Shown: positions 1 to 12,362, counted from the first letter of the stretch. The stretch is DNA of 64,000 nucleotides from Diorhabda sublineata (GCF_026230105.1 NC_079482.1:3410001-3474000); one strand, 5' to 3'. Translations and numbers: made by a program. The notes: generated by a model from the sequence alone, not told the origin.

Positions 1-500
1 ACACCCGAAACAAAAGAACAATCAAAACAATGGACTGAAAAAGTAGAACCGACTCCGAAGAAGGCAAAGGCAAGATCATGGCGTCGGTTTGTTGGGATGC
101 GGGTAGAATAATTTTCAATGATAATCTTGAAGAAACGGGCAAAACTATCAAGGGCGGGTATAAAGCAACGTTTGAGCGAAGAAGTCGAGCGAAACTGACC
201 GCATTCGGCTAAGAAGAAAGTGTTTCATCAAGACAATTCATCATCTCAGTTTGAATTGCTACCTCATGCACCTTATTCGCGAGATTTAGCCTCCTCGGTT
301 TATTATCTGACTTGAAAAATGGCTTGGTGGTCAAAGATACTCCAAGAATGACGAGGTGGTATCAGCAGTTAATGGCTGTTTTGAGGAGCTTGAGAATTTT
401 TGTTATAAAAACGACATCGAACTTATTGAACATCGCTGGGAAAAATTTTTGTGTTTTCTTTGTTGGGCCAGGAATTTCTGAAACTATCTTCGTATTCTTG
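1..500 (+). pseudogene. mariner transposase relic (irritans-like), 5' end outside window
   Basis: Frames on the plus strand give the catalytic half of a mariner transposase, the enzyme that cuts and pastes a Tc1/mariner element. Recognisable pieces in order are KQSKQWTEK, PKKAKA, KKKVFHQDN, and FELLPHAPYSRDLASS followed by a WWSK/ISS stretch resembling the usual GGKRF..EEVIAAVNAYFEELD tail. Frameshifts and stops break the reading. The distance between HQDN and YSRDL is much shorter than in an intact DD34D core, so there is an internal deletion. The N-terminal helix-turn-helix part lies off the window or is lost. It is a dead copy. Subfamily is judged by eye from the SKQWT...PKKAK block. Confidence 0.75.
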
Positions 501-2280
501 ACACTTTTACCATATTCTGAGACTTGATCAATTCTTTGAAAATGTCATTATTATTCGTAGCCACGGTCTTATATACAGATCTGAAAACCGGGCCCAATTT
601 CTATACAGCGGCTTGATATTAATATTAAACCACAATTTGACACCATCTCTTGATTACAACGCCGATCTGGCGGCCATAGAATGAAGTAATTTAGTAGCCG
701 TGAAATGAACCCACCCCGCTACTCTCGTTTCCAGATCTGTTCGTAGTTGTCGTCACTTGATATAATTCGTTGAGGAACTTACCAACATATAAAGGGTAGT
801 TTGTTGAAATAAAAGACTATGACTTGCTTGTATCACCTCGTTTATTTTTGGATTTATTGGAGTCTCAGTGTTTTTTTTTTTGATTCTTTTAAATAAAAAT
901 AAATATAAACAATTAAATGAATTTTTTTAACAGAATCTTACTTCATTAAACTTATATTTTAATAAAAAATATTTCGCTGTCTGAATAAAGTAAAAATTTG
1001 GAAAAAATATATTTATTTTCATGATTTCTCAAGTCTAATTGATTTATTACGTTGTTAGGCCACAAAATAGTAAAAAATAAAATAAAATTATGTTAATATT
1101 GTTCTCACTGTCAATTGTCGTTTTGTTTTTTCATAAATTTTGTGTTTAATCTCAAAATTTAAAAAATTCGAGATGATTATGGAACAATTTGAAATAAAAT
1201 TTTTGTTCCTAAAGTTTACAATCTTATCGTATCAAAATTGTTCCTCCTTGTATATCCTACAAACGTATTAGCTTATTCTAAACATTATTCCTTCTTCCTT
1301 TCGTCGTTTCCCATATTATTTATCTTGCAGTCGTTATTCCCTTTCTTTATTTAACCGTTTTTACTTTTTCGTACTTTTTTGGCATATCCTTAGTGGTATG
1401 TGTGACTTACGACATTTTTTTAACCATTGCAGCTCGCCAAAAGATGGATTTTTTTGATAAAACCTTTATATATTTTTGTGATTTTTTGCAGCCCTCTATA
1501 CCTCAATTTTTGAGGGGGATATTTTGACTGTTTTGTATTCGAAGCACTCCAAATTGATATTTTTTTGGAGGGTTTCGATATTTTTTTTTTCTAATATTTT
1601 CTGTCTACAAAAGCGTTTGCAGGAGACTGGATAAAGGTTTTTTTTTGAAACTTTTTTATGTAACTCGGTATATTTTTAAAAAAATTGAAATAGTTGTGTC
1701 TTTTATTTATTGTTGTAAATGTTAGTTACTCACGTTCACATGTAATGATTGCTTTTTGGTTATCACTCGCACCAAGTCGCATATTTGCAATGGCACAATT
1801 TTTTTAAGTCACAATCGGCACCATTTACTTAAATTTTTGTTTTATTAGCACTGGATACTTGTAACTTAGATAACGCCTTAAGTAGATTTCCCAAACGTTT
1901 TTCCCCAATAAAACTTAAATGTCCTTTAAAAAAAAAAATGTTATTTCACCTTTTTTATTAAAATAAAAAATTGTTTTAATACACATGGATATACGTTTAA
2001 GAACTATTTGTTACAAAATTTATTTATTTAAACCATTCAACTTCCTCAAATTCTTATTTGTTCCCAAATTAAATATTTCTTTGTCCACTATGTCATCATA
2101 TGTACTCCTCACATCCTTTTAGAATAAAAAGTTCCTTCCATCTCCCAATTACCTTTAATTAAACTTGCTGTGTATATTGATAGAAACGCAATATCATCGC
2201 TTTCTTATTTTCTTTCTCCTAAACCTCCCCTTACCATCATCCATTCTGCAAACATGATCTTTATGGCCTATAAAATTTTT
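501..2280. other. AT-rich non-coding stretch
   Basis: No gene is visible. The sequence is AT-rich with long T runs. No open frame resembles a known protein, and I saw no clear repeat boundary. Confidence 0.5.
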
Positions 2281-3560
2281 TAAATAGCAATGGCTCTTTC
2301 TTACTCTCTGATCTTTTACCTCAAGCTCTTGCACATACCTATTCCCTCAAAGAAAGATGCATTACGGAAACCCTTTCGTACCTTTCGTCAATCATCTTTG
2401 ATTCTTGCTGTCCATCTTACTTCCTTGGGTTTAGTGGAAGTCTGTGGAAATTTTTTTCTTTTCTTCCTTGTAGTGACATTCACTTCCTTTCTTTTATCTT
2501 TTGTTTTGACACTTTCTCGATTGGCGTGAGTTTTGGAAACCTTTGAAAAAAATTTTTTACTCCACTCCACATATAGATATTCTTTTATGGAACCTTATCA
2601 TTGCCTTCTTCTGTTTCATGTTTCTCTTCAGTGTTTTGCTTATAACTAATTACCTCTTTTGAAAGTTTCTAACCACACATACCTATTCCAAACCTACCTT
2701 TCCTAATATCTCCTCAAAGTACGATGCCTTCCAGAAACAAAGTTTATTTTTTTCTTAATTGTATTTTCATATTTGGTTTTTCCTTTTTACTCTACTCCAG
2801 AGATAGATATTCTTTTATGGAACCTTATCATTGCCTTCTTCTGTATCTTGTTTCTCTTCAGTGTTTTGCTTATAACTGACTACCTCTGATATTTCCTCTA
2901 TAACATGCTGTATATCACCTCCCCGAAAATATCCTCCCAACTATCGTCTATTTTGTGAATAGTACGATCTTCTATGCTCTGGGAAATTTCATAAAAAGTA
3001 GAGGCTCATTCTCATTCTCTAACCTTGTATCTGAACCTTCTGCAATCCAGAAAAAGGTTCATACCACACTTAATCTCTTCAAAAATCTTTGGTTCTCGCT
3101 TGCCATCCAACTTCCGTGAGTTTAGTGGAAGTATGTGGATATTTTCTTCTTTTCTTCATTGTAGTTCCATTTACTTTATTTCTTTTTTATTTTGTTTTGA
3201 CACTTTTAAGTATTAGGTGTCAGTTTTTGGCAATCTTTGAAGGGACCAATTCTTAGCCGACAACCATTACCGTATACCAGAGTCAGATAATCTTTTATGG
3301 ATCATTGTCCACTTTAAAACTTTCTCTATATCATGCCTGATAATGCCTCTTCGAAAAACATCTTCTTATCAACCTCTATTCTGCTAACATTATGACCTTT
3401 TATGAAATTTGTAATGTCACTGTTCTATTGTCTTCATCGAAAACTTCCTCTTCTAAAAGTTTCTGGACACACATACCTCGTGGAATGTGAGTTTTAGAAG
3501 CCTTTGACAGATACAGACGTTATTTTATAGATCAGTAGAGCCTCTAATAGACGATTCCTC
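2281..3560. repeat. internally repetitive pyrimidine-rich block
   Basis: Related segments recur. A stretch beginning TTTAGTGGAAGT at about 2,435 returns at about 3,121. A longer stretch containing GATATTCTTTTATGGAACC at about 2,575 returns almost unchanged at about 2,808 and in weaker form near 3,287. The small open frames here (2,290-2,529 plus, 2,388-2,570 minus) fall inside the repeat and match nothing I recognise. It could be a decayed LINE on the minus strand or a decayed satellite. Confidence 0.55.
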
Positions 3561-3599
3561 TTCTTTATTTGTTATTTTCTTTTTTTCTGCAGCTAGTCG

Positions 3600-4620
3600 T
3601 GGTTCACTTGGAAACTTTCCATAGTTTCTACAACTTTTGACAGCTCCAACTGCTCAACAACAACAACATGTAAATCGAGATGTTTTGAATTGAAAATGGC
3701 TGATTTTAATTGTTAAATATGTTGATCCAAACGCTTTTATCGATTTTTAATCCATTATGCATCAAATTGGACCAATATTAAGATTTTATTTTTTCAATAG
3801 ATTGGAATCTCTTTCTACTACTCATCTACATCATTCTCATTTCCAAAGTTTTGCTGTTTGTATGTTTCTTCTGTTGCTTGGGAGCAATTTTGTTTTATTT
3901 ACATGAAAAAACTGAAATTTTTCATTCGATTTTATTATAACTTCAGTTTTCTTTTACTTATATCCTTGTGAAAGAATAATTTAAATAAATATTTAAATTT
4001 ATATCTAAAGGAACTCTACTTATACAAACCATTTATAAAGCATGTTACAACCACCAAAACCTTCCTTAAAATTAACATCGGAGATTTAAGAATAATCTCG
4101 ATCGTATCCTGTTGAAAATATTTTTTTTTTTGACAGGATCATTATCCTTTTCTTCCTATCCATTTTCCTAAGGCTAATCAAGCACCTCACTCACAGTAGG
4201 TGATTTGCGGCACCTTTTATATCACGTTTTAATGAGTGTACTTCTTTATAAAAAAAACGCACCTTTTTTGACTGTGGTTGTGTGATTGTGTATAAAAAAA
4301 TACGTTTTTTTCAAGGTTTTCAACACATTCCAACTAATTGCGCATTTTCTATAATTACATTATTAATTATTACATATATATATATATATATGAGACGATA
4401 GATACCTACATCAATACTGTTTTCCTTTATTTCATTTATGGAAAGTCTTTCATATGTATTTGGTGTACTTTATCAAACAATAATCTACTGATAATTTTTC
4501 TTTTTCCATATTTCATACAAAATAATTTATATGAGACTTTAAAGTAGATTAAAAAAAAACTATTTTCACCTACTGGGGAATTTTGATTGATTTATTAATA
4601 CATTTATTATATTATTACTG
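3600..4620. other. AT-rich stretch with a short TA microsatellite
   Basis: No gene seen. A (TA)n run lies at about 4,374-4,391 and the rest is low-complexity AT-rich DNA. Confidence 0.5.
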
Positions 4621-4624
4621 AAAA

Positions 4625-5560
4625 ACAAACCCCCAAGTGGCAAAATGGCTTCTTGTTACACAAACCTCAAACTAGGGCTCAAATTTTTGCTAAACCATGA
4701 CATTTTCATTTAAAACCAACCCACTAAAAGATAAATTTGCTTCTTTTCACCCCAATCTGAAACCAGGGTTCAATTTTTTTCCAAAACTTGACTTTTCATT
4801 TGAAACCAACCCCTATACTGGCAAATTTGCTTCTTCTCACCCAAAACTGAAACTGGGGTTCGAGTTTTTTCACAAATGTTTCCCAAAATATGACATTTCC
4901 ACTTAAAACCAACCTCCTCAGTGATAAATTTGCTTTTGCTCACCCCAATCTGAAACTACGGTTCAAGTTTTTTCCAAAACTTGACTTTTCATTTGAAACC
5001 AACCCCTATACTGGCAAATTTGCTTCTCACCCAAAACTGAAACTGGGGTTCGAGTTTTTTCACAAATGTTTCCCAAAATATGACATTTTCATTTAAAACC
5101 AACCCGTTCAGTGATAAATTTGTCTCAAAACTTGACTTTTTATTTATAACCAACCCCTCTATTGGCAAATTTGTTTCTTCTTATCCCATTACTCCAAACT
5201 GAAACTGGGGCTCAGTTTTTCCATAAACTTTTCCTAAAATTTGACATTTATACTCAATACCAACCCCTTCAGCGATAAATTTGCTTTTTCTTACCCCAAT
5301 CTGAAACCAGGGTTCAAGTTTTTTCATAAATTTGTCCCAAAACTTGACTTTTTATTTAAAACCAACTTTTCTACTCGCAAATTTGCTTCTTCTTACCCCA
5401 ATCTGAACCAGGATGTAATTTTTTTCATAAATTTTGCCTAAAACTTGGCACTTTCACTTAAAACTAACCTTCCCGTGGCAAATCTGTTTCTATTTACCCC
5501 AATCAGAGGCGAGGGTTCAAGTTTTTCATAATTTTTTCCTAAAACTTTATGCCTTTAGGT
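4625..5560 (+). repeat. tandem array, about 95-100 bp unit with 193-bp higher period
   Basis: A unit containing ACCAACCCC, then GCAAATTTGCTTCTTCTCACC, then CTGAAAC.GGGTTC, then TTTTTTCC.AAACTTGAC recurs about nine to ten times. Neighbouring units alternate between two flavours: one with CTATACTGGCAAATTTG and one with CAGTGATAAATTTG. Equivalent points at 4,697 and 4,890 are 193 bp apart. Divergence rises toward the 3' end. Short open frames across it are by-products of the repeat. Confidence 0.8.
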
Positions 5561-5569
5561 GAAGAAATT

Positions 5570-5710
5570 GATTGGTAAAAGAGACAGAAGGCCCACTGTG
5601 TGAGTTTTAACATGTCCTGCGAGCAGACAAGATCCGGCTCGTTTGGGTTACCGGTCATTCGGGTAACAACGTCGAAGTGGGATCAACAAAACCGCCAATG
5701 GACCCAATGG
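5570..5710 (+). pseudogene. RNase H fragment of a LINE retrotransposon
   Basis: The plus strand encodes RLVWVTGHSGNNVEVG followed by a PPMDP stretch. This matches the WVPGH(S/T)G..GNE.AD block that ends the ribonuclease H domain of Jockey/R1-type non-LTR elements, which removes RNA from the RNA-DNA hybrid during reverse transcription. Only this block is left. A related fragment sits head-on 130 bp downstream. Confidence 0.55.
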
Positions 5711-5829
5711 TAACCTATCACATTTCTAAATACTCTGTCTATCTTACCAGCTAATTACTTCACTTTACAAGTGAAGATTAAACCTCAAACGTCAGATTAA
5801 ACCACCCTCCGAGGTTTAAACTTGTAAAG

Positions 5830-6010
5830 TTGCCTCTATTGGTTGGTAAGAGAGGCAAAGAAATCATCTATTTGTACGTTAGTTTGTGTTGCGAGCAGAC
5901 TGCTTAGAGGTGTGGTAGGTATACCAAAAATGAGTTCTGGGTTCATTGGCGGATTTGATGATTCCAGTTTGACGTCGTTACCTGAGTGTCCGGTCACCCA
6001 AACGAGCTAG
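5830..6010 (-). pseudogene. second RNase H fragment, inverted relative to 5,570-5,710
   Basis: The reverse strand encodes LVWVTGHSGNDVKLE followed by NPPMNPELIFGIP, a homologous WV.GHSG RNase H block with a longer tail. It pairs as an inverted repeat with 5,632-5,705. The two regions also share GCGAGCAGAC in direct orientation, so the junction history is complex. Confidence 0.55.
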
Positions 6011-6079
6011 AACTTGCAGTCATCACCGACTAGCTCTTGCAGGACTTACTTTCATTCCAGCACAAGCCTAGAGCATATG

Positions 6080-7400
6080 ATTTTGGTCTTTATGGCTCTC
6101 TGAGTAGATAAAATGACTATGTTCTGTCCTTTGGTTGTAGTTTAAATATTCCACAGCGTTATAATTTTTAGTTTTCAATATAAGAAAGAGAAACAAGCTG
6201 AGCAGTAAATTTTAATTAAGATAATTGTCTTGGAAAACTAGAATCTATTCTAATACTCTTAAGGTTCAAAAATTTTTAGGTTAACTTAAGATGGAGGTCA
6301 TTTTGCTTAGTATCTGCTCCCTCTATATTCTAATTTCGAAGTTAATTAGACACACTCGAGTTTGACGTAGACCGTTTGCGTTCAGTTGAGCGAGTTTGTT
6401 TATTATAAATGTTTATAATTGAATTTTATTTGTTGTAAAGTACATCTGAATACTTATGATACATTTTCTCTACGAATACTTATCTATGAAAATATAGATA
6501 AAAAATTATTTCTCAATTGATCCATTTATTAATCTGACATTAGAAAATTTAATCGCATTTGAATACCAATACTAACAGTAGCTCCGTAGTATAAAAATAA
6601 TATCCAGCATGAAAATTGAATTATATAGTCAGATATTTTAACTATAAAATTGTACATAACATTCATTTGAAGTACCATTCATTTTTTTTTTGAAATAATA
6701 ACTACGATTCTTTTATTTAAAGCTAGTATAAAATCTCATTTGATTGCTGTGTATAGCTTTATGGTTCAAAACCAATTCCTTGTTGATAATAATTATTTAA
6801 TTCACTTATTAACCTCTAAATTGCATGGATATTTAAAAATTTCAGTTTCAGTTCATATTTAACTTACATTGTCTTCAGTTGAAATTTGTTTGGTACCTTT
6901 CGCACTATAATCAATTTTATATTTTATTTCAATCCCCGTGGATAATGCGGAAAACTATTCACCAACAATTTTTATAACTAAAATCACGTGATAAGCGTTT
7001 CTATATGTTTCTAAAGGGTTAAAAATAAACCCTAATCTGTACACTAATAACCTTTTGGTAGGAGATATATCTAACTCCTTCATTAAGAGTCATTTCCTGG
7101 TCCTGGTGGAACCAGACATTTTGATATGGAATATTCAATATCTAATAATTCTTGAACATTTTTCAAATTACTTCATATACTTAGAATTGTCGAGGAAATT
7201 AAGAAATGGGAATAAATACTAGAATGTGGTGAGGCTAGTGTCTACCACAATATCAAGAACAGATCATGACTTCCTCGAAAACTGGATCATAATAGAAAGG
7301 CTTGAAAATATAATACAAAAAATGAAAACGAAGTACCTTAAAAAACTTCTGGGTGTAACCAAACCTGTAAAGAAGATATAAAGAATCCACAAAACTGAAA
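6080..7400. other. AT-rich non-coding stretch
   Basis: No gene or clear repeat seen. The end of the stretch runs into the 300-bp array. Confidence 0.5.
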
Positions 7401-8830
7401 TGGTACGACCGAAGAATAAGAGACAGGTCAAGAAAGGATTTGAGGCGAGAAGACGCGAGAAAAAGCTCCGAGGAAGATCACCAGCTAAATAGGATCGCTT
7501 TACAGAATAAAATTCACGCAGACAAACGATTAAAGAAGACAATAATGGCGACCCTGGCACAAATGTTTCAAAATAATCCATGGGACAAATTAACAAGAGA
7601 ATACTTCACACCTTAGGGGTAGAAATACTTGTTTATACTTAAAAACCATCCCCTATTTAGATATACCACTTCGAACCACCTTGAGAGAACGTTTGGGAGC
7701 CAAGAAGCCACGAGGAAAGCTCAGAGGAAGACCACCAACCATAAGGGATCGCTCCAAACAATAAAATTGTCGCAGACAAAGGGTTAAAGATAACAAAAGT
7801 GGCGACCATGACAATGGAGAAGAGAAAATGGTTATAACTAATGCACGAGACAAATAACCAATTGGATACTTCACACTTTAAGGATAGAAAGTCTTATTTC
7901 TATTTAGGAACCATCCCCTATTTAGATATGTCAATTCGAAACAATCTAAGATGTCAAATAGTGATGTTTGAAAACGGATCAACAATGAAGAACGTTGGGG
8001 TGTCGAAAAAAGATCAGAAAAAGCTCTGAGGAAGACCCGTTACCATATAGGATGGCTCTATAGAATAAAATTCTCGAAGACAAAGGGTTAAAGATAACAA
8101 ACGTGGTGACCCTGGTAATGGAGAAGAGAAAATGGTTAAAACTAATCCATGAGACAAATTAACAATTGAATACTTCACATCATAGGGGTAGAAAGGCTTA
8201 TTTCTACATAAAAACAATCCCTGATTTAGATATACCACTTTGAACCACCCTGAAAGGTCAAATAGTGAAGTTTTAGGATAGATAAAGAAAGAAGAATGTG
8301 TGGGAGTCAAGAAGACACGAGAAAAAGTTCTGAGGTAGACCACCAACTGAATAGGATCGCTCTATAGAATAAAATTCTCGAAGACAAAGGGTTAAAGATA
8401 ACAAACGTGGTGACCCTGGTAATGGAGAAGACAAAATGGTTATAACTGATGTACGTGACAAATAACCAATTGGAGACTTTACGCTTTGAGGGTAGAAAGG
8501 ATTATTTTTTCTTAAAAACAATCCCCTATTTAGATATACCACTTTGAACCACCCTGAGAGGTCAAATAGTGAAGTTTTAGGATGGTTGAAGAAGAAACGT
8601 TTGGGAGTAAAGAAGACACGAAAAAAAGCTCTGCTGAAGACCACTCACCATATGGTATCGCTCTATGGAATAAAATTATGCCTGACAAAGTTCAAAGAAG
8701 ACAAAAGTGGTGACCCTGGCAAGGGATAAGAGAAAATACTTCGCACCTTAAGGGTAGAAATGATTATTTATACTTGAAAACTACCCCATATTTAGATATA
8801 CCACTTTGAAACAGTAGGAGAGATGAAATT
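7400..8830. repeat. tandem array, about 250-310 bp unit, five copies
   Basis: The block AAGCTC.GAGGAAGA(C)C...GGATCGCT.TA.AGAATAAAATT...GACAAA.GGTTAAAGA starts near 7,458, 7,711, 8,014, 8,322 and 8,620. The copies also share CCCTATTTAGATATACCACTT and TTGAACCACCCTGA. Plus-strand frames contain a GKLRGRPP-like piece that faintly resembles the basic C-terminal motif of LINE proteins, so an origin from a LINE tail is possible but weak. The 70-120 residue minus-strand frames (8,346-8,014, 8,644-8,273 and others) repeat the same hydrophobic nonsense in each copy and look like shadows of the unit. Confidence 0.75.
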
Positions 8831-8839
8831 ATTTATTGG

Positions 8840-9700
8840 TCCGTTATATCGCTAGATATCTACTGATAGCTTCAATGGAACATTCTAGATGCAAGTTATA
8901 ATCTGTAACGTATGTTTTTATATATAAACCCCATTTAAGTTAACCGCACTATCCTCAGGTAAATCTATTATTGTAACCATCCCTTAATATAACAACTGTA
9001 TCCGTTTCGCTTTTATTTTTTTTGGTCTAATACTGCTTTTGGTACAAAAATAAAAATATCCCTGTTATATTTTGAACATAAAACCAAAAAAACTCATTTG
9101 TACTAATGAGTGTACCGATTATAAAAAAAAACCCGAATCCTTTTGAAAACATTAAAATTGTCCCCGAGAAATGGTGATGATTTTGCGATATCCTATGACC
9201 GTTCAATTTTGAAATTGGTTTATTTACAAGGTGTTTTATGACGACTACTTACCTACCCTAACATATTTTTTTTTCAAGCATATACGACATTTTTCGCTAT
9301 TTTTGAATCAATACATGTGTGTGAGTATATTTTTTGAAAATATTTTTGAACCTCCAAGCATTTTTGTAGCGGAGTATACAGTTTTTTGACATTTTTTTTT
9401 CCTAAACGATAATCAATCGTAACTACATTTTGCTATTTCTTCCCCTAAAATAATGCATTACATTGGTCCTACAGTTGCTCGCAGTGAGTACCGTTTTTGT
9501 GTATTTATTTTGTGGTAGTGGCACAAAATAGGCGACTTAGAAGTCATCGTACGCTTTTTTTTTTATTAGAAAATGATCTTTTACCAAATTTTTTTTCGAA
9601 AGATCGTTTTCCTTCCAAAGAGGCTGGTTTCAAAAATGATGTTTTGTGTTTATCGGTACATTAATTGTGTAAGGCTTTCGGGGCCTTCGTACATTTAGTC
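8840..9700. other. AT-rich stretch, nothing recognised
   Basis: Low-complexity DNA with T and A runs. No coding or structured feature was recognised. Confidence 0.45.
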
Positions 9701-9727
9701 TACTAGGCCATTGTCTAAAATGTTTAT

Positions 9728-9812
9728 TCGTACCTCCGTTTCGACAACTAGTACGGTTAGCATCTTCAGAAGACAGAATCAGTTGAAGCAACTTCTGAAG
9801 ATGTCAACAGCA
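9728..9812 (-). repeat. Penelope/hammerhead-like hairpin motif with inverted partner
   Basis: On the minus strand the sequence reads CTGAAGATGCTAACC, a short loop, then AGTTGTCGAAACGG. A second CTTCTGAAGATGTCAAC lies on the plus strand 20-30 bases away, making an inverted arrangement. The layout CTGAAGA-hairpin-GAAAC is the same as at 31,639-31,764. Such motifs are familiar from the ends of Penelope-like elements; assignment here is inference. Confidence 0.4.
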
Positions 9813-10404
9813 CAGCTTATTCTGATTATAAAGGTTATATTTTACTTAACGCCTACAATGCCACGTCCACAACTGGTGGGGGTCCACTAACGTCGTTGTG
9901 GACGACAGTTCAAGATGGAACGTGTATCTTGAGGGCTGCAGACTTGATGAAAACTTGTAGTTTGAAATAATCCAACATAGTTGCAGTTTCGACAAAACTG
10001 ATTATATCAACGTCTCGTTTAGGACTTCTGCAATGTTCATTAAATTTCAGTATTTACCAAGATCTTCAATATACTTTAGTACTTCACTTTTTTCGCCTTC
10101 AAAAAAAGTTCTCTAAGTTTCAATTCTCAAAAATGTCTTGAAACTATTCAAACACATTAAAACCTTTCAATAATTTAGCCATGTTGATAGATTGTTCTCT
10201 AAACAAAAGTATGTTGTGGAATTCATTTAGAGCTGCACCTAATTCAGCCGAAAAATTCCAGGAAATATCACCGCATGTACCGCTTTCATCATGTCCGCGT
10301 TGAACCGATTCAAATGCCCCACAAAAGTACACTGATATATAAACAATTTTTCTAACATAACTTATCTCTGGCTTCTATCTCCTCTAAAGGACCGTCGTTA
10401 GGCA

Positions 10405-10740
10405 TTACTTCGTGGAAGGAGGATCTAGATATTCAGCTCTTCCGTCAAATGCTTCCTTTCTGTCGATTTTGTTCCTTCGTCCCTTTGTACTCTTCAACAC
10501 CTCTGCTGTCCAGACAGTATCCGTTGACATCTTATTCCCACTTCTATTTCTACTGCAGCTTCCCAAGTCTAACGAAGCATGCTTGAAACGCGATAATATT
10601 AAAAATACGTGCTCAGCACATTCGTTGCTCCCTCTACATATTGGGCACTCCGGGGAGTCAGCATTATGAACATGTGAAGGTGTTTTCTGAAGCATCCGTG
10701 TTCAAAGAGCATCTAGGTGAAGTAATAATTCACCTGTACG
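10405..10740 (-). pseudogene. C-terminus of an R1/Jockey-type LINE ORF2
   Basis: The minus strand reads GELLLHLDAL, then a frame with SPECPICRGSNECAEHVF. This is the C..C....EH zinc-binding block (SP.C..C...E..EH..F.C) that closes the polyprotein of R1-clade non-LTR retrotransposons after the reverse transcriptase. The last ligand, normally Cys after EHV, is replaced in LILSRF. The reverse transcriptase itself is absent. Downstream minus-strand sequence to 10,144 has an open frame I do not recognise. Confidence 0.6.
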
Positions 10741-11099
10741 CTGGACTGAATTCAGCGAACTTCTTCTTCATGTCACACTATGAGTTATAACATAGGGTAT
10801 CGAAAGAGCGCGCAGAGTACGTTCGTGTATCTCAGATGAATAATAATATGGCGTAAATAGGAAGGTAGGTAGATTATTCAAGTGATCGATTTTACTGAGG
10901 TGTTTGTCAAGTTGTTACAACACGACTGTGATGTTTTTTAGAATGTTATCTGTACCAACGTTAGTTTGAAATTGTAAAACTAATTTATTTTCGTTACGTT
11001 ATGACGAAAACCCAATGTTGGATTGAATCTACAATCATTGTAAGCGTTAAGTGGAACGTACCCGATTTCGTAGGTTACTACGAAAAGTAAAAGTTGGAA

Positions 11100-11850
11100 A
11101 AGAAGATTTATTACACCTCCCCTGGCCCTAATAACAGCTTCCAATCGCTTTTACATGGATGGAAAAGTTTCTTTACTCGATTTTGTTCGATGCTATCCCA
11201 TTGAGAGCCATTTTGAAGTCCTGGCTGGTGCTCCAACTTTTCTCTTAAGCTCATCCTATAAATGCTCGATAGGATTTAAGTCCAAGCCAATACATAGCCG
11301 CAATTTCGATATCCGTACGGAATCTGCAGTATGTGGTCGGACTTTATCTTGTATTAGGATGAAATATCTTCCATGTATCGGTTTGCCGTTAATTTCAATA
11401 AAAACCAACACAGTTTTTGTTTCTATTGAAATGCCTGCCAAAACCATCCAAGAACTTACTTCCAAAAGCCACGTTTTTTTATGCAAACAGCGCGAATCGC
11501 TCTCAGTTCTCCAGGTCTTCTATACATTCGTCATCTTCTATCCTACCATGCAGGCATAGTTTACTTTCGTCTGAGAACAATGGAAATCGTAGACGGACTG
11601 CTCGATGAGCTGGGGTTAATTTGGGGTCAGTAGTGAGTCTTTTTGGCTCAAGGTTTGCTGACTTGGGTCTTCTTTTGACTGTCCAGCCCTTCACAGCTAC
11701 TCCTCGTGTTTCTCTAAGCTCTTATTGGACTTGAACACCTGTGAGGACTCGATTTCTCAGCTGATGGCTATGAATCGATCAATTCCATCGGATGTGCACC
11801 TCTTTCTTCTGGAATCTCCATCAGTCTCTTTTGCTCACAGATTCAAATTT
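11100..11850 (-). pseudogene. Tc1-like transposase relic
   Basis: Read on the minus strand from 11,850, the pieces in order are: a helix-turn-helix region with VLTGVQVQ; VKRRPKSANLEPKRLTTDPKL and LTPAHRAVRLRF; FSDES.LCLHGR; GISIETKTVLVFIE; QDKVRPHTADSV; LDLNPIEHL; and the closing KRLEAVIRARGGV. These match the Tc1 family DD34E transposase (FSDES, DNARPHTA, SPDLNPIEHLW). Residues between FLHGR and the GGIS block are missing, and several frameshifts are needed. It is a dead copy. It lies upstream of the first Lar exon in the window. Confidence 0.8.
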
Positions 11851-11859
11851 TTAGTTATG

Positions 11860-12362
11860 ATGTTTGATTAACTGACAAAAAAACCAAGTTTGGTATAGAC
11901 CCTTAATACTAAATGTAATTTTCCAAATATTATAAACTGAAACATCATTTTGAAACCACCTTTCGATAATTTTGTTTTTGTTAAACGGACGTCTCTGTTG
12001 AAATAAAAAACTTTACGTGATGTTAACTTGATTTCGTTTATAAAAAAGAATTTTTTACATTGTTATGTGTCTATTTTCATTGCAAAAGCAGCTGATCTTT
12101 TCGATTTTTGTTTATTACTATTTTTTTCTGTAATTTAGTAGTCTATCAGATATTTAGTTGTCCTTTTCTGGTTCTCTGAGTGAGGATAAGGTAACTATAC
12201 ATGACAATGTGTTGGTATTCAAATGTTCCAGGTTTTCCATTGGTTTTGTAAACTGGTTTAAACATGATAATAATAATAATAATAATAACGTGTGATGTGT
12301 TGTTGCATGTTCAAAGATACTACTCGGGAACGTATCCCTAATAAATTTTTCATATTTAACAG
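11860..12362. other. Lar intron sequence with a TAA microsatellite
   Basis: AT-rich intron. A (TAA)n run lies at about 12,267-12,289. The sequence ends in the acceptor TTTAACAG before the first visible Lar exon. Confidence 0.6.

Noticed and set aside
312..527. 71-residue frame as a gene
   Set aside because: It is a shifted frame of the mariner relic at the start of the window.
4697..5441. Three similar 66-69 residue frames as a gene family
   Set aside because: They are shadows of the 95-bp tandem repeat; divergence ignores codon position.
7264..8644. Repeated 70-123 residue minus-strand frames
   Set aside because: Each corresponds to one unit of the 300-bp array and has no recognisable fold or start context.
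1..12362. Further upstream Lar exons in this stretch
   Set aside because: I looked for FN3 and Ig signatures (W, L.P.T.Y, G.G) next to splice sites and found none; the preceding exon must lie before base 1.
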